The notes under the pieces: model-generated
Seen by the model: only the letters and a program-made list of their open reading frames with translations
What the model was told of the DNA's origin: nothing
Databases searched by the model: none
Assembly (NCBI RefSeq): GCF_025642975.1
Contig: NZ_JANZKJ010000001.1
Coordinates: forward strand, 434,001-498,000
Direction of reading: 5' to 3'
Origin: Pseudomonas sp. RIT-PI-S
Lineage (GTDB): Bacteria; Pseudomonadota; Gammaproteobacteria; Pseudomonadales; Pseudomonadaceae
Length of the DNA stretch: 64,000 nt
In this document: piece by piece, positions 57,962 to 64,000 of the stretch
Numbering within the stretch: position 1 is the first letter of the stretch
How the letters are laid out: every line of letters begins with the position of its first letter
Program-made: the position numbers and the translations under genes

Positions 57962-59465
57962 TGGCGGCCTGCCGCGGGCGATTACGGTTGCGCCACAGGC
58001 GCACTAGCGGCAGCACTAACATGACCGCGGTCAGCGCCCAGGCACCGACGGTGATCGGGCTGGCGGCCAGGATGTGCAGGTCGCCGTTAGAGATCGACAA
58101 TGCCCGGCGCAGGTTCTGCTCCATCAGCCCCCCAAGGATGAAGCCCAGCAGCAATGGGGAGAGGGGGAAGTCCAGCTTGCGCAGGATGTAGCCGAAGATG
58201 CCGATGCCCACCATCAGGAACAGGTCGAAAGTGGTGGCATGCACCGCATACACACCAATGCCGGTGATGATGGCGATGATCGGCACCAGCGCCCAGTTCG
58301 GCACCGCAAGGATCCGGGTGAACACACGGATCATCGGGATGTTGAGGATCACCAGCATCACGTTGGCGATGAACAGCGAGGCGATCAGCCCCCAGACGAT
58401 GTCGGGCTGCTGCTCGAACAGCAACGGGCCAGGGGTGATGTTGTAGAGGCTGAGTGCGCCGATCATCACCGCGGTGGTGCCAGAGCCCGGCACGCCGAGG
58501 GTCAGCATGGGTACCAGGGCGCCGCAGGCGGTGGCGCCGATCGCGGTTTCCGGCGCCGCCAGGCCACGCAGGTCGCCCTGGCCGAAGCGCCCGCTCGCAC
58601 CCGCCAGGCGCTTCTCGGTCATGTAGGCCACGGCGCTGGCCAGGGTCGCGCCGGCGCCGGGCAGCACACCCAGGATAAAGCCGAGCAGGCCGCAGCGAAC
58701 GTTCACCATCCACACACTGGCCGCCTCCTTGAGGTTGAACAGCATGCGCCCGGTGGCTTTGGCGGCCACGTGGCCGTGATGGGTTTTCTCCAGCAGCAGG
58801 AGAATCTCCGACACCGAGAACAGCCCCAGCACCAGCACCACGAACTGCACGCCGTCGGCCAGGTGCACGCTGTCGCCGGTGAAACGGTATACGCCGCTGT
58901 TGGCATCGATGCCCACGGTGGAGAGGAACAAGCCGATCAGCGCCGCGATAAACGTTTTGAGCGGGCGGTTGCCGGCCATGCCGCCCAGGCAAACGATGGC
59001 AAACACCATCAGCACGAAATACTCCGCCGGGCCGAAGGCAATGGCCCATTTGGCCAGTAGCGGGGCGAACAGCACCATGCCGCAGGTGGCGATCAGCGCG
59101 CCGATGAACGAGCTCCACGCCGACAGCGACAACGCCACGCCGGCCAGGCCCTGGCGGGCGAGCGGATAGCCGTCCAGGGTGGTCATCACCGTGGAGGCTT
59201 CGCCAGGAATGTTGAGCAGGATCGAACTGATCCGCCCGCCATATTCGCAGCCCAGGTACACCGCCGCGCAGAGGATCAGCGCGGACTCTGGCGGCAGGCC
59301 CAGGGCGAAGGCGATGGGTATCAGCAAGGCCACGCCGTTGATCGGGCCAAGCCCCGGCAGCAGCCCGACCACGGTGCCGATCAGCGTGCCGATCAGCGCC
59401 GTGATCAAGTTGTAGGGGGAGAGGGCGACGCCGAAGCCCTGCCCAAGATAACCGAGTGTGTCCAT
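57954..59465 (-). CDS. tctA: Tripartite tricarboxylate transporter, large permease TctA
   Basis: Large membrane subunit of 503 residues, 11-12 helices, of a secondary carboxylate importer. Family motifs: GTLIGTVVGLLPGLGPINGVALLIP at the N-terminus (first repeat, kept here to its pattern GLLPGLGP) and LGVLPGAGATLAS in the second half. It begins 1 base after tctB. Confidence 0.93.
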   Translation of the reverse strand: MDTLGYLGQGFGVALSPYNLITALIGTLIGTVVGLLPGLGPINGVALLIPIAFALGLPPESALILCAAVYLGCEYGGRISSILLNIPGEASTVMTTLDGYPLARQGLAGVALSLSAWSSFIGALIATCGMVLFAPLLAKWAIAFGPAEYFVLMVFAIVCLGGMAGNRPLKTFIAALIGLFLSTVGIDANSGVYRFTGDSVHLADGVQFVVLVLGLFSVSEILLLLEKTHHGHVAAKATGRMLFNLKEAASVWMVNVRCGLLGFILGVLPGAGATLASAVAYMTEKRLAGASGRFGQGDLRGLAAPETAIGATACGALVPMLTLGVPGSGTTAVMIGALSLYNITPGPLLFEQQPDIVWGLIASLFIANVMLVILNIPMIRVFTRILAVPNWALVPIIAIITGIGVYAVHATTFDLFLMVGIGIFGYILRKLDFPLSPLLLGFILGGLMEQNLRRALSISNGDLHILAASPITVGAWALTAVMLVLPLVRLWRNRNRPRQAANA

Positions 59466-59466
59466 G

Positions 59467-59928
59467 TCAGTTCTCCAGTACGTCGAGCAGGCCCATGGGT
59501 AGCGGAACGTCCATCACGCGGTCGAACAGCACATAAAGGCCAATGGTCGCCAGGGGGATCACCACCAGTGCCGGCAGCCAGCGGCCGCCATATAGCCGTG
59601 CCATGGGCACGCCGATCAGCAGGCTGCTGAGGATGAAACCCAGCGGTTCGAACAGCCCGGCGAACACCAGCAATAGCCCTACACAGGCGGCAATCTTGCC
59701 CAGGCTGTGGCGGTCTAGCGCTGGTTCGTCCTCGCTATGCACGATGGCGGCAGGGCGCAGCAGCATGTACAGCAGCGCCAGGCTCATCAAGGCGAGCAGC
59801 AACAGGGGATAGGCCCGAGGGCCCACAGGTTCGTAGGAAAAAGCTGCCTGGTAGGGCCAGGCCATGACCGCCAGTGCCGCGCACACCACCAGCAGCGCCG
59901 CGGCGAATAGCCGTTGCAGTGTTTTCAT
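59467..59928 (-). CDS. tctB: Tripartite tricarboxylate transporter, small permease TctB
   Basis: Small membrane subunit of 153 residues with four predicted helices (LFAAALLVVCAALAVMA; LLLALMSLALLYMLL; CVGLLLVFAGLFEPLGF; LPALVVIPLATIGLYVLF). It lies between tctC and tctA, the usual order. Confidence 0.9.
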   Translation of the reverse strand: MKTLQRLFAAALLVVCAALAVMAWPYQAAFSYEPVGPRAYPLLLLALMSLALLYMLLRPAAIVHSEDEPALDRHSLGKIAACVGLLLVFAGLFEPLGFILSSLLIGVPMARLYGGRWLPALVVIPLATIGLYVLFDRVMDVPLPMGLLDVLEN

Positions 59929-59967
59929 GGTTTTCTCCGGCGCGCCCGGGTGTCCCGGGCGGAGGGG

Positions 59968-60948
59968 TCACTGGATCAGGCCGAACTCTTTGGCGAGCGT
60001 TTTGTAGTCCGCTACCTGTTTCTTTACGTAGCTATCCAGCTCCGCGCCGGTGAGGGCGAAGGGGAAGAGCTCGCGCTGGTCTCGCAGCTGGGCGAATTCT
60101 TCGTTGGCCAGCAGCTTGTCGAAGGTGTCCTTCCACCAAGCGTATTCTTCATCGCTGACCTTCGGCCCCAGGTAGAAACCGCGCACCACTGGCCATTGGA
60201 TGTCGTAGCCCTGTTCCTTGGCAGTGGGGATGTTCTTCATGTCCGGTTCGTCCAGGCGCTTGTCTGAAAACACCGCGAGGATGCGCATGTCGCCGGCGAG
60301 AATATGCGGCATGGAGTCCGAGATGTCCGTGCTGCCCACCTGGATATGCCCGCCGAGCAATGCCGTGGCGATCTCGCCGCCCCCTTCGAGCGCCACATAG
60401 CGCAGCTCGCGCGGGTTGATTCCGGCGGCCTTGGCAATGAGCGCGGTTTGCATCCAGTCCTGGCTACCGACGGTACCGCCGGAGCCGATCACTACCTTGC
60501 TGGGGTCTTTCTTCAGCGCCTGCACCAGGTCGTCGAGGTTCTTGTACGGGGAGTCACTCTTCACGGCGATGGCGCCGTAACTGGTGCCCACGGCAGCCAG
60601 CCAGCGCACGGCATTTTCATCGAACCGGCCGAACTTGCCCTGAGCCAGGTTGAGCAGTGAACCGCTGGACCACGCAACCAACGTGCCGCCGTCGGCTGGG
60701 CGTTGCGCCACCACCGCGTTATAAGCCACGGCGCCTACGCCGCCCGGCATGTAGGTCACGCGCATGGGCTTGCTGAGGATCTTCTGATTGAGCAGGGCGC
60801 TCTGCACCAGCTTGCAGGTCAGGTCGAAGCCGCCGCCTGGAGAGGCCGGGGCGATGCATTCAGGGCGTTTGGGTTCGTCGGCCAGCGCAGAGGTGGCCAG
60901 CGCCAGGCACGTGACGGCCAGCGCGAGGGGGCGCAGTATCGGGTTCAT
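59968..60948 (-). CDS. tctC: Tripartite tricarboxylate transporter, substrate-binding protein TctC
   Basis: Periplasmic Bug-family binding protein of 326 residues with a signal peptide (MNPILRPLALAVTCLALATSALA). Conserved segments are CIAPASPGGGFDLTC and PMRVTYMPGGVGAVAYNAV. Citrate or another tricarboxylate is the likely ligand because tctDE is divergent. GTGGAGTCACC precedes the ATG. Confidence 0.92.
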   Translation of the reverse strand: MNPILRPLALAVTCLALATSALADEPKRPECIAPASPGGGFDLTCKLVQSALLNQKILSKPMRVTYMPGGVGAVAYNAVVAQRPADGGTLVAWSSGSLLNLAQGKFGRFDENAVRWLAAVGTSYGAIAVKSDSPYKNLDDLVQALKKDPSKVVIGSGGTVGSQDWMQTALIAKAAGINPRELRYVALEGGGEIATALLGGHIQVGSTDISDSMPHILAGDMRILAVFSDKRLDEPDMKNIPTAKEQGYDIQWPVVRGFYLGPKVSDEEYAWWKDTFDKLLANEEFAQLRDQRELFPFALTGAELDSYVKKQVADYKTLAKEFGLIQ

Positions 60949-61013
60949 GGTGACTCCACTTTTGTTGTTTTTGTTCGGCAGGTGGTACCGGCCATCGCTG
61001 AGCCTAGGGGGTC

Positions 61014-61035
61014 AAGCTTTCACCAGGCTTTCAAC
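61014..61035. promoter_or_regulatory. Tandem 11-bp direct repeat, candidate TctD operator
   Basis: AAGCTTTCACC and AGGCTTTCAAC are adjacent 11-mers matching at nine positions. OmpR/PhoB-type regulators such as TctD bind direct repeats of about 11 bases. The site lies 66-87 bases upstream of tctC and 116-137 upstream of tctD. Confidence 0.55.
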
Positions 61036-61150
61036 GCAGCGGGCGCCGTGCCTGTGGGCGAATCCGACCGGTTTTGCCCCGGCAAGCATCGCCAACGGCG
61101 AGCGAATCAGGGACACTGCGCCACCGCGTGCCGCTCAACGAGGGAGACCG

Positions 61151-61822
61151 ATGCGCATCTTGCTGGTAGAAGACCATCTGCAACTGTCGCAGAGCATTGC
61201 CCAAGCCTTGAAGGCTGCCGGGCTTACCGTCGACGTATTGCATGACGGCGTGGCGGCGGACCTGGCCCTGGCCAGCGAAGACTACGCCATGGCCATCCTT
61301 GACGTAGGCTTGCCGCGCCTGGACGGGTTCGAGGTGCTGGCGCGCCTGCGCGACCGAGGGCGGAACCTGCCGGTGCTGATGCTCACCGCGCGCAGTGACG
61401 TCAAGGACCGGGTTCACGGCCTTAACCTTGGCGCCGATGACTACCTCGCCAAGCCCTTCGAACTCAGTGAGCTGGAGGCCCGGGTCAAGGCGCTGCTGCG
61501 CCGAACCCTGCTTGGCGGCGAGCGTCAGCAGCGCTGTGGGCCTCTGGTCTATGACCTGGATGCCCGGCGCTTCAGCATCGGCGAGCTGCCACTGCTGCTG
61601 ACTTCCCGTGAGCAGGCGGTGCTGGAAGCCTTGATCGCCCGGCCGGGGCGAGTGATGAGCAAGGACCAGCTGGCGGCGCAGGTATTTGGCCTGGACGAAG
61701 ACGCCAGCGCCGAGGCGATCGAAATCTACATTCATCGGTTGCGCAAAAAGCTCGATGGCCAGGGCGTGGCTATCGTGACTTTCCGCGGCCTGGGTTATCT
61801 GCTCGAGGGGCGCGATGCCTAG
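61151..61822 (+). CDS. tctD: Response regulator TctD (OmpR/PhoB family)
   Basis: Activator of tricarboxylate uptake genes, 223 residues. Receiver with phospho-Asp D51 (AILDVGLPRLDG) and Lys in YLAKPFE, then a winged-helix domain (ALIARPGRVMSKDQLAAQVF ... EIYIHRLRKKL). The ATG at 61151 follows GGGAGACCG; the frame is open further upstream but without family sequence. It overlaps tctE by 8 bases. Confidence 0.93.
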   Translation: MRILLVEDHLQLSQSIAQALKAAGLTVDVLHDGVAADLALASEDYAMAILDVGLPRLDGFEVLARLRDRGRNLPVLMLTARSDVKDRVHGLNLGADDYLAKPFELSELEARVKALLRRTLLGGERQQRCGPLVYDLDARRFSIGELPLLLTSREQAVLEALIARPGRVMSKDQLAAQVFGLDEDASAEAIEIYIHRLRKKLDGQGVAIVTFRGLGYLLEGRDA

Positions 61823-63212
61823 GCCGGCCAGCCTGCGCTGGCGCCTGCTGGGCAACCTGGCCTCGCTACTGATTCTGCTGATGTTGGCCAGCGGGCTCAG
61901 CGCGTATTGGAACGGCCGTGAGGCCGCTGACGTTGCCTATGATCGAACCTTGCTGGCCTCGGCGCGGACCATCGCCGCCGGGTTGTTCGAACGCGATGGC
62001 AAGCTCAGCCTGGACGTACCCTACGTAGCGCTCGACACCTTCGCCTACGACAGCGCCGGGCGCATCTACTACCAGGTCAACGGCGTGGACCAGCAGTTGA
62101 TCTCCGGTTATGAAAACCTCCCGCCCCCGCCCCCGGGCACCCCGCGCACCGACGCCTATCCGGCGCTGGCGAAGTTCTACAACGGCACCTACCGAGGCCA
62201 GGACGTGCGCGTAGTCAGCCTGCTCAAGGCAGTCAGCGAGCCGAGCATGAACGGAATGGCGGAGATCCGCGTGGCGGAGACCGACGAAGCCCGGGTCAGC
62301 ATGGCACGCGGGCTGATGACCGACACCTTGCTGCGCTTGGGCATGCTCGGCGGTGGGGCGCTGCTGCTGGTGTGGTTCACCGTGAGTGGCGCCTTGCGGC
62401 CGCTGGAGCGCTTGCGCGGCGCGGTCGAAGCGCGTCGCCCGGACGACCTGCGGCCGCTGCCGCGGGAAGCGGTGCAACATGAATTGCTGCCCTTGGTGGA
62501 GTCCATCGACCATTTCACCGAGCGGCTGCGCGTGCAGTTCGAGCGCCAGAGCCAGTTCATCGCCGATGCCGCCCATGAGCTGCGCACTCCGCTGGCAGCG
62601 CTCAAGGCACGGGTGGAGCTGGGCCTGCGCAGCGAAGATGCCGCCGAGCTCAAAACAGCCTTGGTCGATGGCCGCCAAGGCATCGATCGCCTCACCCACC
62701 TGGCGAACCAACTGCTGTCCCTGGCGCGCATCGAGCACGGCGCGCAGGCGGTTGCCGAGGGCGGGGCCGAGCACATCGACCTCTCGCACTTGGCGCTCGA
62801 GCTGGGCCTGGCCATGGCACCGCTAGCGCACGCTCGCGGCATTGCCCTGGCGCTCGAGGCCGAGCAGCCGGTCTACGTTCGCGGCGAGCCCACTCTGCTC
62901 AGCGAGCTGCTCAGCAACCTGCTGGACAACGCCTTAGCCCACACGCCCGCAGGCGGCACCGTGGTGCTGAGAGTGTTGCCGCAGGGCCTGCTCGAAGTCG
63001 AGGACGATGGTCCCGGTATCCCGCCCGAAGCCCGTGCGCGAGTGTTCGAGCGCTTCTACCGCGGCGGGCATCAGGGGACCGGGTTGGGCCTGGCGATCGT
63101 CGGCGAAATCTGTCGTGCACACCAAGCCAGCATTTCGCTTCACGATGGCGCCCAGGGTGGGCTCAGGGTAAGGGTTGAATTCGAGGGTGCTAGCGACCAC
63201 TCCAGCGCCTGA
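61815..63212 (+). CDS. tctE: Sensor histidine kinase TctE
   Basis: Membrane sensor of 465 residues. TM1 is about 10-30, a periplasmic sensing region (~35-170) contains a PPPPP turn, TM2 is about 171-192, then HAMP, HisKA with H254 (DAAHELRTPLAAL) and HATPase (NLLDNALAHTP; DDGPGIPPEAR; GTGLGLAIV). The periplasmic domain is expected to sense the tricarboxylate that tctCBA imports. Confidence 0.92.
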   Translation: MPRPASLRWRLLGNLASLLILLMLASGLSAYWNGREAADVAYDRTLLASARTIAAGLFERDGKLSLDVPYVALDTFAYDSAGRIYYQVNGVDQQLISGYENLPPPPPGTPRTDAYPALAKFYNGTYRGQDVRVVSLLKAVSEPSMNGMAEIRVAETDEARVSMARGLMTDTLLRLGMLGGGALLLVWFTVSGALRPLERLRGAVEARRPDDLRPLPREAVQHELLPLVESIDHFTERLRVQFERQSQFIADAAHELRTPLAALKARVELGLRSEDAAELKTALVDGRQGIDRLTHLANQLLSLARIEHGAQAVAEGGAEHIDLSHLALELGLAMAPLAHARGIALALEAEQPVYVRGEPTLLSELLSNLLDNALAHTPAGGTVVLRVLPQGLLEVEDDGPGIPPEARARVFERFYRGGHQGTGLGLAIVGEICRAHQASISLHDGAQGGLRVRVEFEGASDHSSA

Positions 63213-63236
63213 TCCTGAACGCCGGCAAGCCGTTTG

Positions 63237-64000
63237 CTACGCCAGCATCACCCGCGCGTCTTCGAGCTCGCTGCCCAGCAGCGGCGGGTCGAGGCGGTCC
63301 ATGCCCAAGCGGGCGTAGGCGGGGAGGTTGCTGATCGACGGGCGGCGGGTCACTGGGATATTCAGCAAGGAGGCGATCTGCACCACGTCGGAGTAATCCG
63401 CCGTCGCCTGCTCGCGCTCGTAGTCCAGGTGGAACAGCGGCACGTCCGACAGGGCCCGGGGGAAGTCCCAGGATTTGAGAATGCGCGCGCCGATCACCGG
63501 GTGGATGTTATCGATCACGTGGTTCAGGCACACCGGGTCGCTGAGCAGGTCGTTATGTTCCTCGGCGTAGGTGAGGATCGGCAGTACGCCGATCAAGTGC
63601 ACCATGCCGGCGAGGGCGCCCTGGTCGGGCTTGAGGTGGGGCTGCCGGCGGCAGATTTCATAGCCGATGCCGGCCACTTCAATGCTTCTGGTCCAGATTT
63701 CCCGCAGCTTGGCTTCCACCACGGGCAGGCGTGCGTTGAAAATCTGTTCGATCACCAGCCCGATCGCCAGGTTGCAGGTGTAGTTAACACCCAGCCGGGT
63801 AATGGCGGCCTGCAGACTGGTGACCTCGACCTGGCTGCGCATCAAGGGGCTGTTGACCACTTTGATCAACCGCGCGCTGAGTGCTGGGTCGCGGCCTACC
63901 ACGCGGCTCAACTGGCTGACGCTGACCTCGCTGTTCTCCGCGGCCTCACGGATTTCGAACGCTACCTCAGGCAGTGTCGGCAGCATGAGGTCGTCCCGGT
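63237..64000 (-). CDS. HDOD domain-containing protein, 5' end outside the window
   Basis: HDOD proteins are catalytically inactive relatives of HD phosphohydrolases that act in signalling. 254 residues are visible. The HDOD domain spans most of it (LPTLPEVAFEIREAAENSE ... GRDPALSARLIKVVNSPL ... AGMVHLIGVLPIL). The frame remains open to the window edge, so the ATG at 63986, just before the domain, is probably internal and some N-terminal residues are missing. It is convergent with tctE. Confidence 0.8.
   Translation of the reverse strand, partial: RDDLMLPTLPEVAFEIREAAENSEVSVSQLSRVVGRDPALSARLIKVVNSPLMRSQVEVTSLQAAITRLGVNYTCNLAIGLVIEQIFNARLPVVEAKLREIWTRSIEVAGIGYEICRRQPHLKPDQGALAGMVHLIGVLPILTYAEEHNDLLSDPVCLNHVIDNIHPVIGARILKSWDFPRALSDVPLFHLDYEREQATADYSDVVQIASLLNIPVTRRPSISNLPAYARLGMDRLDPPLLGSELEDARVMLA

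Overview
This 64 kb window is chromosomal DNA of a Pseudomonas, most likely of the P. putida group. The evidence is the high GC content, REP/REPIN-type palindromes between genes, a complete wspABCDEFR surface-sensing operon, Pseudomonas-restricted families (DUF3509, DUF4398 plus OmpA lipoproteins) and a gene order remembered from P. putida chromosomes (purT - ffh - rpsP/rimM/trmD/rplS - xerD - dsbC - hom - thrC - recJ ... wsp - prfB - lysS ... ppc - adk - tsaB). The species call is inference; no alignment was run. No rRNA, tRNA, CRISPR array, transposase, integrase of a mobile element or prophage gene was seen. No gene-free stretch exceeds about 260 bases.

Layout. 1-4.7 kb: 3' part of purT, then on the minus strand an MHS-type MFS transporter, a CBS/CorC-domain membrane protein and the YpjD cytochrome-c-assembly-like protein. 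4.9-8.4 kb: ffh and the ribosomal/tRNA-modification operon rpsP-rimM-trmD-rplS, closed by a strong terminator. 8.6-18.1 kb: xerD, dsbC, hom, thrC, a degenerate receiver-domain protein, a DUF3509 protein, yaeQ, recJ and an old-yellow-enzyme oxidoreductase. 18.2-28.98 kb (minus strand): the periplasmic-glucan protein OpgD, then a putrescine/4-aminobutanal-type cluster in which two aldehyde dehydrogenase paralogues flank a YdcSTUV-like ABC importer, preceded by two LysR regulators. 29.1-30.8 kb: an exported amidohydrolase divergent from the second LysR gene. 31.0-39.5 kb: the wsp operon, from surface-sensing chemoreceptor to the c-di-GMP synthase WspR.

39.6-45.96 kb: prfB with its programmed +1 frameshift, lysS, and an operon of a TetR regulator, a lipoprotein, a DUF1704 protein with a metallopeptidase-like HExxxH motif, and a lipobox-containing alpha/beta hydrolase. 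46.1-47.9 kb (minus): an OmpA-type lipoprotein and a DUF4398 lipoprotein behind a candidate AlgU promoter, and a small conserved protein. 48.0-52.4 kb: ppc (with a 12-bp tandem repeat inside the coding sequence), adk, tsaB. 52.6-55.0 kb: a small conserved protein, a DUF72 protein, an extensin-family protein and a Tyr/Pro/Gly-rich lipoprotein. 55.0-64.0 kb: an acyl-CoA hydrolase/hydratase, ung, a tripartite tricarboxylate uptake operon tctCBA with an AbrB-type membrane protein, the divergent tctDE two-component system with an 11-bp direct-repeat candidate operator, and an HDOD protein cut by the window edge.

Most of the window is core genome. The observations most worth following are the DUF1704 operon, the pseudo-receiver protein, the candidate operators in the LysR and Tct intergenic regions, the candidate AlgU promoter, REP sequences inside wspC and between the transporter genes, and the in-frame repeat in ppc.
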